NCBI RefSeq assembly: GCF_009730915.1
Contig: NC_052477.1
Coordinates: 23,082,578-23,146,577 of the forward strand
Length of the DNA: 64,000 bases
DNA from: Dioscorea cayenensis subsp. rotundata
Lineage: Eukaryota > Streptophyta > Magnoliopsida > Dioscoreales > Dioscoreaceae
Direction of reading: 5' to 3'
Numbering within the stretch: the first letter of the stretch is position 1; the number at the start of each line of letters is the position of its first letter. Positions 1 to 13,364 of the stretch are shown piece after piece. Position numbers and translations under genes: made by a program. The notes under the pieces were generated by a model, which was not told the origin of the DNA, made no database searches, and saw nothing but the letters and a program-made list of their open reading frames with translations.

Positions 1-3000
1 CATGCACCCCACAAGGGTACGCTTGGTCACACCCTACACCCTTGTGAGAGCATGCAATCCGATGGCTGCCCAACAGGCGTGGGCACATGACCTATCCTTT
101 GGTCTAAACCATGAAGGTGAGCACACACGTGCACGCCCAACCACACGAGATTAAAAATGGGTCGAACGTGCTCAAACGGACTCAACCTCAACTACCAATT
201 CAAAACAAATAGGCTCGAACAAAAGTTCGAGTCTACACACACAAAAAGCCAAAACACCACATCAAGGGTATGCTTCCTTTCTCCGATGGCATCACTGTCA
301 TCCATGTAAAGCACCATGTCGAAGTATGCCAACCTTCTGGGATTTGGAGCTTCAAAAAGGGATCCAACAACCGAAAATTCGTCTACCTTGGGCAATCCTC
401 TCTAGCAAGATAGGTGATGGTCTAAGATTGTTTCACTTGCATACCATGAAAACCAAGATAGGCTTCAAAGGAGTGGTATGACTGTGCTTCTTCTAAGAAA
501 TCGTAAGTCTTTTGTTAAGAGTCTCTTCTTGCTTCCTACAAGTGTAGGTTGCTAGATTAATATGGTATGGTGGTGTTGGCTTGAAGTTTTTAGTTCAAAT
601 GTGTTGGTTTTTCCTTGTTTTTTTGTGTGGAATACTATCCATGGGCATAGGTTGATTGTCAAGTGGTGCAACTTCTTGGTCTTTTGATCATGCACATGAA
701 GTGTTTGTTGAAAGGTCCATCCTATTCATCGATAGATCACCCAAGTTTGGGTCCATAAAGTAGTGACAATGGCCCTAAGAAGACTCGCTTTCGTGGGGCT
801 CCAGTGGGTTCCCTTAACCAAGCCACTCCCTTTGAGTTGCCAGCTCATTCTTTAACAGGCATATAGTCATATATGACATTCTCCTCCCACTGCTACCTGA
901 AATTTTGGCTTGATAACTTGTGTTTTGAGTATATAATGGTGTGATTTCCCATATGTTGTTACTTAAATGCCTCAAGAAAACCTTATCTTGATTCTTAGTT
1001 GTAATCTAGTATTTGGAGTTATATTGGAAGCATTGCATATATGAGTAAATCTTTGTAGTAATGGTTTATTATGATAAACTTCAGTTGGTTGCTTTAATTT
1101 GTTTGCATCTTAATTTTGCTTTGACAAGGTTTTGTCCTCTGCTTTTAGTAGGCATAGTTCAAAGATCCTTTGTAAGCTAATTTCTGTCTGCATGTTGTAT
1201 TGGCTCCTCTTTGATCTATATGGCTATAGTTTATTTTATTTTTTTTTTATTATTTGAAAATATTTAGATGTCTAGTGTTAGATGGAGTAGAAAGTTATTG
1301 GTATTGTTTTGGCATTGTTTTGGCATGGTTTTGGTCTATGTTTTGGTTTGTGTTAATATAGTGGTTTGAGCAATTGGAAGTGAGCTATGCTATTTCTAGT
1401 ATGTTTCAAGAAGGGCTGATTTTCTTTTGGGGAGTGAGTTAGAGCTGTGAGCTATCTTCAAGTAAGTAATTCACATATAGCTTGTAATTATTTTCTTTTT
1501 AAATATAGTTATGTGAATATTTATTTATCCACTTGTGTATTATTAATTTATTTACTTGAAGACAATTGATTTAGTTCCTTGACAAATGGAAGCATGCAAA
1601 TGTTAATCTTTCATTACTCAAATGAGAACTTAGAAACTTTTACATATATTGTGAATTATGTTATATCATTCAGTTTTAGAATGAAACCATGCAAGTTTTC
1701 GATGATTATTGGCATCTAGTAATTAAATCCTCCTATAAAGTAATATGTTATTTTGAACTTTAAAATCTAGTTATTTATTTATTGTTTAACTATTTTTTAA
1801 AAAACAATTTGCTTAGTTTCCATGGAAAATGTGTGGTCATGCAATTCCTTTAATTGTATGCTAAGTTATAGTATCTTTGCTGAAATGAGAATCTTGGAAG
1901 AGATAGATATCATAAATTATGTTATACTACTCTATTATGGTTTGATAACTTAGCAATATTTTTGTTGCCAAGTAGTGATATCTACTTATTTGAACATACT
2001 GACTTTTAAAACTTTAGGCTAAATTTATTTTGTTACAAATAGTTTTAGTCCCCAAATAAGTTATGCACTAACCTAGTCAATGGGGTTCAACATTAACCAT
2101 GCCAACATGAATTCTGTGAATTGAGACTAGCATTCCACGTCTGACCATTGGTGAAACAATAATAGCTTTTGACTCAGTCACTGAAGTAAAATAAATGGAT
2201 TATGATATTTCTAACTCAAGCTACTATGGTAGAACAAATAAATCCCAATATTCTGACTCGGGTGCGGCTCAGTAAAACAAGGTACTATAGTGAGTTTGGG
2301 AGACACATGTGTTCTATTTAGAATCCATATTTGTGTTAAATTATTCTAGTTTTAAGACTTGAATTTTGATTAGAATTGCACTCTAATATACAGTACATAT
2401 ATTGCCATTTATAATGTATTTTTCAAAAGCATTTTTGCATAGGTTATGTTATATTTTAGATTCTTGTATCTTAAATCTTAAACTTGGTATATTTTCTAAT
2501 ATTTTAGTGGATTGTGTATTGCCTTTTAAAGCTCTTAATGTTGTTAGTTAGGTATTTCTGGGGATTACTTAGCAGTGGTCGCTAAGCAGCTAGTATAGCC
2601 TTCGCCTTAACTGTTAGATTGCACCTTTCTTACTCTTGTTGCAGTTATGAGGCTTGTGTAACTTTATTTGTTCTTGTTTAAGTTTGTTGGACCTTATGTT
2701 TTGTAATTTGTTAGACTCGTTAATATTTTGTGATTTTGTTAAACTGCTCTATAGTATATTTTATTTTAAGACAGATTGTTGAGGTTTTCCATGCCTATTG
2801 GGTTTCCATCCTATACATGTGTGGCTGTTTGTTGGTATTCCAAGTCTGCTTGTCCATGTTCATTGTTTGATACGAAGTTATATAAACTAATATTTCGTTG
2901 ACTAAAATTAGTTTATTCATATATTTAAAAAACTAAGCACCATCAAAAAGAACATATGATATGAGAGAATAAACCATTGCCAGCCATTTTGAACACAAAT

Positions 3001-4250
3001 AGTAGAATTGGCCCACCTTCTAATCAGGATCACCGGAGAGGAACTATAAAGCCCAAACTGAAGGCCCATTTAGATTGTTCTGTTTTTTTTGTTAGAAGTG
3101 CTAAATTTCCATACTAGAAAATAAATTTAATAAATATATAAATAAAATAATTTTGATGTTTTTAAAGCTAGAAATTGAATTGATTATTTTTTAAATTTCT
3201 AGAGGTTGAAAAAATCGGGGTTAAATATTTTGATCAAAATATCTTTGATAAAACCACATTATTATTTTTATCCCTATATATAACTACAAAGTTGTAATCT
3301 CTCTTAAGGATTTCCCCATCTTCTCCAAAAGCACATTTTGACAAAACCGCATAATTATCTTTTGTCCTAAAATATAAATATAAAATTATAATTTTTTTTT
3401 TCTCAATCTTAGTTTTTCTTTATTTTGGTTACTTGGTAGGTATCCTTTAAAGTGTTGATAAATTACTAGAGCTTTCATTTATGTTAAATTTACAAACAAA
3501 TAAACTTTGGTTATGCTTTTATATATACACTCTTAATAGTAATTTCATAGTTCAACATCACTTCCAGCTACATGCATTCAAGCTCACCAAAAAAAAGACA
3601 CCGGTGCTTAATTTATTCATGAAAACACTTATAAGTATTTCTAAGACAAACAATTTTAAAAATTATAAATTAAGTAATTTTTTTAGAAGTGATTCCAAAT
3701 TGTATCTAATTATGAAAATTTTATAATGTCCTCCATAATCATTGTAATAAAATAAAAGAGTTATATTTCCTTCACCAACAGTACTCTTTCAAAGAACAAT
3801 AAAAAAAAATTTTGATTAATTGATTCTAATAACTTGAAAGGTCTAATTTTCACATTGATGGGCTCATTAGGAGCAAAAGAAATTCCAAGTTAAGTGGAGA
3901 TTAAGTTACCAATAATTTGTGTGGTTGTTATCTATAGTTTCCCAAATTCATGTTCTCAACTTTATTAACTAATTTAATGTCATGGAGATAGAACCTTGAT
4001 CCAAAAGCTAAAGATTAATAATGCCTCTAAATTTAAAAGGTTATGTTGTTGTTTGAAAATTCTCCAAATATCTCTTTTTTCTCAAAATTGGTTGAAAGGA
4101 AACTTCCAAATAGGTTTTAAAAGAAGTCCAAATCGAATTTGTGGATAAAATGTACATGTCCACCAAACACATGGCAAGACCGGCCTTTTTCATTGTAAAA
4201 GGTAGTGATGCTAGGAAGCTTAGTTTGTCCCTCCATTATTGCCCCAAAAG

Positions 4251-4293
<43 letters not shown>

Positions 4294-6289
4294 TCTATAT
4301 TGCATGATTCTTCCTTTGCTAAATAAAATACATGTACCTTTCCTTTCAAAATGAATTATTAGTCACATTTCTAATATTATTATCCTATTGAACAAAATCT
4401 AGATTAAGTACAAATATTGGAGAATATAAAATACATGAATGCGCTACAAATCAATATCATGTGTTCAAGTTTAGATAGATGAATCCAATTTTAATTTGAA
4501 TCCTAGAGTACAAATATATTTTAAAAGAGAATTTTTTATATATATATACAAAGTAGACAATGTCTCACCTCAACCAATGTTATTAGAGGGAGTTGATCTC
4601 TCAGCCTCTCACACTTAGTAAGGAAAGAATTCATGTTCTATTAATGTGAGGGTGGTTTACAAAACAAAAAGTTAGATATTACAATTGGTATGGAATCTCG
4701 TATCATCATTATAAAAAATAGCCTTGATTTTATTATAAAAGTCACTACAATAGCCACTACAATGGCCACCACAATATTGGAAGAGCTTTTGATTTTGAAC
4801 TTGGAAGAAAATAGCTTGACATATGCATTTGTTGGGATATCACAAATAGATTATTTTTCTTACAATGTGTACAAGTCATTACATACGCGTTCTATTTATG
4901 TCTCACCACGTATTGAAACCTTCAAACTTATATAAGAGTTAAATGTTTTACTGTTAATGTTGATTTTTGATAATTTTTTCTCATATATCATTTTTAAAAA
5001 AAAAAAAATCAGATACTTGTTTAGTCACCATAAATGAAAGGTATAAAATTCTTGTCAGTTATCCACTTTATATTAAAAAAAAAAAATTAGATACTTATTT
5101 AATCATGATAAATGAGATGTCTCCTAAGGTTGTGGCTAAGTAAGAATATTAATCAGTCCTCTTCTCCCACTAATTGAAGCATATGTATAAATGGAATGGA
5201 TGCTCAATTATCCTCAAAGGAGGGTGAATAATTCCACATGGAGTCCCATCTTTGGTCCCACACACACCTTGTCAATGCCTTCGAAGTTGCAGACCAGATT
5301 CATAGCCATATATGCCTCCATATATTGCACCCATGATTGGGACACACTTAACCTTGTCTCTATTGACCCCATTTCTTTTTTTCTTCCTCTATTTCTCTCT
5401 CTCTCTTCAATGCCACTGCTTCTTCTTCTCATCAATTGAAGGACAAGATTAGGGTCTTATAATTGTATAGTTGAAAATTTTCTAGGTTGATTCATTAGGC
5501 GTGTGATACAAGATCACATTCACTTGAAATCAAAAGGTAATCACATATGAGGAATGTTGGTAACATGTGATGAAGATTGAAGTTAACATATAATCAACCA
5601 AGGATATTTTTAAAAAAATATAAATAAATGATTTAAACTATTGGCACTTAGGATTGTAAATGAACAAAACTATTTGGGGGCTGCCAGGAACTCGGTTGGT
5701 AAAAAGCTCTTTTATTAAAAGCTGAGGTTAAATAATAACCATGCCAAATTGCTCGATTAGTTTAGCCTCGTGAGAAACTCAGTACTATAACACATGATAT
5801 TGTGGTGATTTAAATATTTTTTAAATCATTACTATAGTCATGTCATAATGATTAAATTATTATAACTATATGTACTATAATTAAATTATTGAACATATAT
5901 TTATAGTAGCTTTAATGCTATAATTATTGAGCCGAACTTGAGTTTAATATTTTTTTGGTGACTTTAGCGTGAGCTTAACAAAAAAAAACTCAAAATAGAT
6001 TCATCTTGAGCTCAAACTAAGTTAAAATAGTATCAAACAAAGTTTGAATATAACAAACCTCGGCTCTATTGCAGCCTTACTAGCTAACATTGATTACTAA
6101 AGAAATTGAAATATGAGCAAATTGTTTCAGTACTGTTCACTGATCACTGGATTTTTTTTTTTTTCTTTTAGTTTGTAGTAGGACAAATTGGTCAAACATA
6201 TCAAGATTGATATGGTCATAGCTAGGTAACTATGGGTCCCTTTGCAAACCAACAAGACTTTGTCAATGCAGCCTTTAACTAGCCTTGTT
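1..6289. other. AT-rich intergenic DNA, no gene recognised
   Basis: I see no conserved protein and no convincing exon chain here. The first 900 bases are less AT-rich than the rest and could be a degraded gene or transposon fragment: on the minus strand 192-395 stays open, and 765-850 reads open on the plus strand, but neither matches a family I know. The remainder is poly-A/T tracts and low-complexity sequence. Confidence 0.5.
4254..4291. repeat. (TA)n microsatellite
   Basis: An uninterrupted AT dinucleotide run of about 38 bases. Similar (TA)n runs occur at about 7025-7046, 17845-17876, 35099-35120, 57093-57116 and 61558-61578. Confidence 0.95.
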
Positions 6290-6838
6290 GGCACCATAGT
6301 TTTCAGACCCACCTCAGATATTGACCTGGTCAAGGTTCCGGGTCTTGGGTCAATTGGTTTAACTGTACCGTCGAATCATTCTGGTCAATGTTGGGTTAAT
6401 AGAAATATTTTAAAATAATATTTTTTAAAAATATAAATTATTTTTAATTATATAATGATATATAGTAATATTCATGAATTATTAGTTATCAAATAAATAA
6501 TTTGATAGAAAAAATTAAAAAACAATTGTTAATCCCTTATTTGGAAGTAGTAGAAAAAGAAAAAAATTACAAACTTCACAAAATTACATATATACCCTTC
6601 AATTTATTAGAAAAAAATCAAAAAAATCAAAAGATGAAAAGGTCATTTAAAAAAAGGCATTGACCCGGCTGAGTTATAGAAACCCGGCCGGGTCACTAGG
6701 TTTGACCTAACCAAAGCGGGTCAAATCAGGTTGATTGTATAAACAGTCTAATTAGAGATCCGGACTGATTTAAGCACTGGGTCATCAGGTCAACCGGTCT
6801 GACCATCTGGCTGATCCGGATTTAATAATTATGGTGTC
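6290..6838. mobile_element. MITE-like element with imperfect terminal inverted repeats
   Basis: The left end begins ACCATAGTTTTCAGACCC and the reverse complement of the right end begins ACCATAATTATTAAATCC. Both ends continue into GGTCAA / CCGGGTC-rich subterminal sequence, while the middle (about 6410-6640) is very AT-rich. This architecture fits the non-autonomous DNA elements with GGTC/GACC-rich ends that are common in plants. No coding capacity is visible. I could not identify a clean target-site duplication, so the exact ends and superfamily are uncertain. Confidence 0.5.
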
Positions 6839-6839
6839 G

Positions 6840-9011
6840 TTTGCACACAATAAGATTGAGTTAATGCAAGCTTTGGTTACTAGTCAATCTATTAAACAGT
6901 TAAATTTCCTAGTAATGTAATGAACGTTTAACTTGGGAAATTTTTTTTAGTAGAAGAGTGAGTTTGCTTATCACATTTTGTAGATAAAAAATTAAGAGTA
7001 AAATAAAGAGTGGACTAAATCAACATATATATATATATATATATATGAGAGTAGAGAGATTTATAAGATTTAGCAATTTTTCATAATATTGATAAGACTT
7101 GGCAATTTTTCAGATTTCATCATCTGTACGTGATAAATCAAATCAATCTCGCTCATTAACATGGATTCTCAAATAAGTTTTATAAAACAAATTCTAAAAA
7201 AAATATAATGGTAAAAAATTATATCAAAACCCAAAATAATAATAAAAAAAATAGAATACAAGTTTTGGACTCTAAAATTGTATAAGCTCATCATTATCGC
7301 AATGATCAAGTGATTAAAGTATTTGACTCTTGTGCCAAAAACTTTATTCTTTTCTAATATGTGATTGAGATGTAAATAAAGTTTGTCACAATAGTAGCTT
7401 ACTCACATTATGTCCTAACTCGGAATCAAATTCATAAAAAGAAAGCCAAGTATCCGAACTCCAAAGAGAGGCATTGTTGTGGTCCATGATGTAGCTCTCA
7501 TATGACTCCATTCCATTCCCTTCCATTCCCATGAATGGATTCCATGTAAGGACTAGTGTTTCACATCACACCTAACTTTATGTGTATATAGGTTATTAGT
7601 GGTGGGTCTTATTCTTGTCTAATATTATGATGAGTTGGTCCCTTTGCTCTCCTCTTATTTGCTTTCTTTATCCGCCGTCTGAAGTGCTGCCACCTTTCAT
7701 TTGCCCTTCTAAATAGATTCCAATTTTTTTGGTCCACAAGAATCTTCTCATTCATTCACTCTCCTTAAAAAAAATAAAAATAAAAATAAAAATCTCAACT
7801 ATATGTTTTTTGTCTGGTTGAAATTTCTTTTTTTTAATGTTGTTTTGGACAATATACTACCTTCTATTGTTTCAATATAATAAATTTCTTGTGCCTCACA
7901 CAAGCAAGACAATGAAAATCCAAAAAATATCTGTTTTGGTGTATCAACTCTTAATTAATGATTTCTTTTGGGAAACATGGAAGAATTGATGACATAAAAA
8001 TGAGTAAATTATTTAGTGGTTACTTCATATTTCATTTTAGTTACCGGTTATGTTTTATAATTTATTTCCTTCAAAAATAAACATTATTATTTTTTATTTA
8101 TTTTTTTATAGATTAGTTAGTAATGCAGTGTCATTATCAATTGCAAACCTTAAATAATAAATTTTAAAATTATAAGTAAGTAATTATGAAGGTTGAAAAT
8201 ATCCCTTTTTTTGTATAAAAGTTATAAAAAATGTATTTGGTACTTTTTTTTATTTTCTAATCGTTAGAAATGGATAAAGCATAATTTTATTTTATTTTTT
8301 TAAAACCTTCCAAAGTAGCACAAAGAGATTAAGTTGAAAAAAAATGTAAAAGTGGAACCAGGAGGGCTGCCGAAAATTCTTCATTATTTCATTCATTTAT
8401 TATTATTTTTTTAAAATCTAAAGCTTGACAAACAGATAAGATTGTATTTTTTTTAAGATAGAGTTTTTATTTTTTAATCTCAAATCACAATTTAAAGGAA
8501 TGGAAAGACATACATAGATGTGGAGCGCAACCGTAAATTTAAAAAGCACTCATGCTCTCATGTTACGAGAGCTTTGAGGGTTTAATCTCAAATCTTTTCT
8601 GAAATAATTACTCTGCTCAAAAGACTTATGTGCTTTCATCTTGTGCGAGTTTGAGATTTAATCTCGGGTTCTTTCAGATATAAATACACTATTTAAATGA
8701 TCCGATGTCAATAGATTAAGAAAGTGTTGAATAAAGTTTTTATTTTTTTATTCGTTAATTTTTTTATTAAAATTTTAATCGCTAATTTGTTTCAAAGTCA
8801 AATATTCTAAACAATGTTAAATAAACATTCTTGTAAATCGAATCATTCTATAAAATATTATTAATAGGATGATATAACCAAAGAGATTAAAGTTAAGTAG
8901 TTGAACGCGGAAAGTTTGATAGATTAAAAAAAAACATAAATTAAAAGCGGTCAATGGATGCGCAAAATAAATAAATAAACAAATTAGCATATGTTCCACT
9001 TGTCCGCATCA
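6840..9011. other. AT-rich intergenic DNA
   Basis: No gene seen. It holds a (TA)n run near 7025 and many A/T homopolymers. At 8550-8690 there are two related stretches containing a 'gtttaatctcaaatc' / 'atttaatctcgggttc' pattern that may be remnants of short interspersed repeats. Confidence 0.5.
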
Positions 9012-9020
9012 TAAAGTGAA
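9012..9020. repeat. MULE target-site duplication, left copy
   Basis: TAAAGTGAA, identical to 17591-17599 on the other side of the element. A 9-bp duplication is the classical footprint of Mutator-superfamily insertion. Confidence 0.85.
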
Positions 9021-9769
9021 GTGGAAATTGCCAAAAAAACCTCTTTAAGTTTATAAAATTACCAAAAACACTCCGTTAGTTTTGCAATCCCCAAAAATCC
9101 CTCTTTTTAAACTCTATGTTTTTTTCAAACCCCCAAACCACATAGCGGATGTGAGCGGAGTGAGTTTCAAATTTTTTTGGATGAAAAATGCCCTTGCATG
9201 GGGGAGTCGTGGGCTGCAGACCATCTCGGCGATTTGAGGAGGAAGTGGGCGGTTTTCAGTAGGGGTAATCCAGAGGCAATTTATTGAAGCCTTTTACTTG
9301 CTTTTTCTCAACTCACGTCTTGACTTTTCCATTTCAGTCGTCTCCGAAGTTGTCTCTACGTGAAGCCTCTGTAATTGGCATTTCATCGACTTTTTCCCTT
9401 TCCACGGTATCTCGAAGGAGAAGTCCCCATGTGACTAGTTGGCATTTCATCGGGTTTGAAATCTAAGGTATTGAGTATGGTTTTATGTTAAGCTGTTACA
9501 TTCTAAAGAAAGATTTTTTTCGGTTTTGTTTTGTGCTCCTGTTTTTGTTGGAAGATATTGAAGTCTGCGAGGGGATTTCTCATTTGGGGTTTTTGTTAGT
9601 CTGCGAGGGAGATTTCTCGGCTAGGGGTTTTTGTTTTTGTTTTGCATTTTTCGTATGTATACATCGTAGCTCACGAAATAGTTTTTTTCGATTGTTATGA
9701 TTTGTGTAATATTTATAATGTACATTTCCCCTTTTCGTTTGATATGGTTTGCGATTTCTGAAAAGGAGG

Positions 9770-9930
9770 TTGACGTTTAAGAAATGAGATATTCTGAGTT
9801 TAAAATTTGTTGTCTGTTTAAGTATTCTAGTCTCGTTTAAAAAAATGGGTCTCTGTTTAACATTTTATATCATCTGTTTAATAAGCGAGAGTTCTAGTTT
9901 AAAAACCTTATATTTCCGCTTAAACTTTTT
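9770..9930 (+). repeat. GTTTAA-unit repeat block 1 (5' region of Ulp1 gene)
   Basis: About seven GTTTAA motifs spaced roughly 14-30 nt apart, with unrelated AT-rich spacers. It lies upstream of the first recognisable coding exon of the + strand gene, probably in a 5' leader or intron. Confidence 0.7.
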
Positions 9931-10772
9931 GTCAATCTTGCGTGTTGAATGTGTTGTTATTGTCGCGAGGGCTTGTGATTATGGCGGTCGACCTAGTTAA
10001 TGGGCGATGCTATTTGGCCGGTTGTGAAGACCTTAGGCGAATTGAAAGATAACATGACCCCTCGACCTTTGGGGAGATTATTCGAAGGACACGTTTGCGG
10101 CTTATTTGGTGGAAGCTATATACCAGAGAGGGCCCTTCTTGATTCTCTTTTGCAAAGATGCGATGGTCGCGCAATAAATTCGAGGGATCGGGAAAAGCTG
10201 CTTGAGTTTCGAGACCTCGAGATGTGGCCCTCGTTCTTGAGTGCTGCGTTGCGATGGCGATGCGGTGGTCTTCGGAAGAAGAAAACCCGGTCGGTTGAAG
10301 GGCGGTATCTATCGAAAGACCTCACGAGAGCAGAGACTCCATCGAAGCACTACGGTGCGACTTGTTCGACGGAGGGAGAAGAAGATAATTTTTGTCAAAC
10401 TCGATGGTGTACCTCGTGGGGACGATCCTCTTCCCAAATACATCATGCTCGGTTCGAGTCGGATCGTTGATTACGTCGATGATCTACCGACCGTGGGAGG
10501 CGTCTGCGTAGGCGTGAGCGACGCTCAAGTGGCTTATGGAGGATATTCCTGAGCGGCTAGCGAGTCGCAAGATAGATCTTGCGGGAAGAAGACCCGACCA
10601 CGAGGGTGCGTTAAGGGTTGCTCGGTCGGCTTAACGTGCGGTTTCTGGTGGCCGGAGCGGGGAAGAAAGTCCGTTCGACGAGATCCCAAGGATCTTTGTG
10701 CTACGGTGAAAGTACTTACGGGAAGCAGCGGCGGTGAAAAGCGAGCTTGTCAGTCGCTCGATGGAAAAAGAG

Positions 10773-11004
10773 GTAATAAATCATGGACGATGTTTAACAT
10801 AAGTCTTTAATGTTTAAACATTTTTATTTAGCGTTTAACTTTAGTATTTACCGTTTAAAACTTATTACATCTTGGTTTAAATATTTTGTTCTCCGTTTAA
10901 TTATATTCTATAACGTTTAAATATATAAACACTCTGTTTAAATATAGTTTTTTATAGTTTAAAATGAATGATTTATTTGAAATTGTTTGGTTTACATATG
11001 TTAG
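10773..11004 (+). repeat. GTTTAA-unit repeat block 2 (intron)
   Basis: Nine GTTTAA motifs, often preceded by CC, CG or CT, spaced about 17-25 nt apart. The block is flanked by a plausible GT donor (GAG|GTAATAA) and AG acceptor (TATGTTAG), so it is probably an intron composed largely of these units. Confidence 0.7.
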
Positions 11005-11749
11005 TTTCTGAGTTTGGTTCGTGAATCTTTGAAGAAGAAATATTTGTTGGGGCCGACCGAGCGGATGGATGTCGTTGCTCGGGAACCACTTGCTCGAAGG
11101 CGGGATGAGAGGCGGCCCTCATCGTGCCTGTGTCGGGCGCTCGTTCTCCCTACTTCCGACCCACGCAGCGCGCGCGTTCCTCGGCCAGGGAGAAGCCCTC
11201 CCCCTACCGCGGCGGTTTGCAGCAACCCCTCCTCGCGACAGCGAGCGGTCCCCCGATTGTGGCGGCCCAGACCATGGCGGTCCCCTCCCGGCAGTGGCGG
11301 CCCCACCGGTGACATTAAGCGAAAGATGTCACGCAGACTCTTATCTGAGCATGCGAGATATTGATGACCGAGTTTCCTCGGCTTGCCGCTCGTGTTGGTA
11401 TCTGGAAGGGCGTTCGTGACCCAGTGCGCCATCCCTCGAAAAGACGAAGCACCGGGACGAGCGAGGCGTCGAATTTGGCGGCGAGCGACATCATCGGGAA
11501 GGTCGTTCAAAGGCGGCCACATTCGAAGAGACTTGCGAAAAAGAGGAGAACAATCATGCCTCTGTCTCCAGCTGCGGGTGACGATGAAACAATAGCAACA
11601 CCATCGGTGGTCGATCTTTGTTGTTGAGAAAGGACATCGTAGATGATGTGGCCGTTACTTGCTTGTTGAGAAAGGTCGTTGACTCTTTTCTCGATGAAAT
11701 CCTCGACCGGTGGAGCCAGGCTTCGAGATGCGGCGTCAAGATGGACACA

Positions 11750-12050
11750 GATCCACGAAGATCAAGAACAAGTTAAGGGTGTGTCTCCCAGATGATCTTT
11801 GTTGTCGTGGCCGCGGTTGAGAAGATCGTCGAATCCGTTGCGTGGTGCAGTGGCCAGACGATCGCATGACCAAGCGGGGACACGATCCCACCACGACAAG
11901 AACCATGTAAGGATGTGTCTGCGGTTGATGATGTCGTGCGTAGTCCCGCATCGAAAAGCCGGACACACTCCACGACAAGAACAACCATGTAAGGATGTAT
12001 GCTGCGGTTGATCTTTCGTCGCCATCGTCCCGCATCGACGGAAGATTCTG
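11750..12050 (+). repeat. Degenerate ~80-bp tandem repeats in coding-like DNA
   Basis: At least two and probably three units share the pattern CACGACAAGAAC...ATGTAAGGATGT...GCGGTTGAT...GTCCCGCATCGA. The clearest pair is 11884-11962 and 11963-12050, and a more diverged unit begins near 11750. The block lies between the mobile-like domain and the protease domain, so it probably encoded a repetitive linker. Confidence 0.65.
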
Positions 12051-12228
12051 TCTGAAGACCCGAGCCGAAAGCAGCGAGAGAGATGATCGAGGCCCGATCG
12101 AAAAAATTGGACGGGGACGGCTCGGAAAGCTTTTATTCGAAGAAGAAGAAATGGGTTGGCTTGAGTCGTCTTAACAAATCTGACGAGGGAGTTGATGAGG
12201 ATCTTCCTCAGTTTGCTCTATGGACGGA

Positions 12229-12428
12229 GTAAGTGTAAAGTTTTTATGATATTGTTTAAAGGTTTTATTATAGTGTTTAACTATTACCTAATAGTGTTTA
12301 ATACCTTTATGTTATCATTTAATTTGTCTATAACGTTTAATTATATATAATATCATGTAACGATTGATAATATCATTTAAATATTTACTGATATGGTCTT
12401 ATTATATCTATTATCGTTTAACCTCGAG
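12229..12428 (+). repeat. GTTTAA-unit repeat block 3 (intron)
   Basis: GTTTAA and close variants (ATTTAA, ATGTAA) recur about every 20 nt. The block begins at a strong GTAAGT donor and ends near an AG at about 12428, just before the exons leading to the protease domain. Confidence 0.65.
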
Positions 12429-13364
12429 CATCGTCGTGTGGAAGAATGACTGTTGTCGGCCTCACATGCGACAAATTATACCTATTTGCTTGAGGGGAAA
12501 GAAATGGTCATGATGATGATGTGATGGGCGCTTTTCAGTATGCATAATACAAAAGTCGGTGACGAAAGAGCCATATCCTTACAAGAAGCGCCTCCATCAC
12601 TCGAGACACGCTTGTTGTTTATGTCAAAGCGAGGACGGCCCACATGACACAATTATGGCTATGATCGGGGATCTTTGTCGCATAAGCTGCATTAAGTTCA
12701 AATTGTCATCCTCCCGATAATCATGAATGGCCACTTCCATGTACGTCGTCACAGACGATGATAAACAAGAATACGGGCATTATTCTTCGTATCAGGAATG
12801 CGATAAGGACAGCGTTGGACATGGTAAGTTCTTTAATTATGTCAGATTAATATACGTGTGGTATTTAAATCGGGTATTCTAATCTCGACTTGCATATCTT
12901 GACAGCGGAATCTATTCGACATTTGTGTCGATATGGAGTTCGGCCAGTCGGCGACAGCAAAGTACCCACTCGTCTGCGACATAGAAACCCCACGCCAAAA
13001 ACAAGGAAGCGTCGATTGCGCCGATCTCGTCATGCGGTTTATCGAGCAATTACTTTGGGGTGAGAAGTTACGGCTACTGCATGAGACAGAGCGTTCCTTA
13101 CCTCAGATTAAGGTATGTTACCCGCATACTTAAGGAGGGAGGGCGTAGCGTCCAGTGACAAAGGGGGTACGTCACAAGCGGGTTAAATTTTTGTTTTGAA
13201 GAACATGTCTGTATATCTGAATGTCAATTTTGTTTTCGAATGTAAATCTGGACAAATCCAATTCATTGTTTTCGTGTTCGAAGAGCATGACTTGTATATC
13301 TTAATGTAAATTTTTGTTTGTTTTTGAATTGTAAAAGCGAGGTTAAATTCCATTCGAGTTTCAT

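Larger units (their letters stand above)
9981..13133 (+). pseudogene. Broken MULE gene: plant-mobile/DUF1985-like domain plus Ulp1 (C48) cysteine protease
   Basis: Family members deconjugate SUMO-like modifiers; in MULEs their role in transposition is not settled. The order of recognisable pieces, read across several frames, is as follows. At 10000-10560 a DUF1985/mobile-domain-like stretch includes RDVALVLECC and VDYVDDLPTVGG. A basic, repetitive middle runs 11005-12228. At 12690-12822 the protease His region reads ILPIIMNGHFH followed by VVTDDDKQEYGHYSS. At 12905-13130 the Cys region reads QKQGSVDCADLVMRFIEQLL, where the C is the expected nucleophile. Likely introns are 10773-11004, 12229-12428 (GTAAGT donor) and about 12824-12904. 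At least several one-base shifts break the frame, so no intact protein is encoded as written. The gene converges on the mudrA-type gene. I am sure of the Ulp1 assignment and less sure of the start and exon borders. Confidence 0.75.

Noticed and set aside
5191..5439. Open frames on both strands of about 75-82 codons
   Set aside because: There is no recognisable domain; overlapping frames on opposite strands and low-complexity TTCTCT/AGAGAA sequence suggest chance.
11001..11522. Long minus-strand open frame inside the MULE
   Set aside because: It is antisense to the Ulp1 gene in GC-rich, CpG-rich DNA where stop codons are rare. No family is recognisable on that strand.
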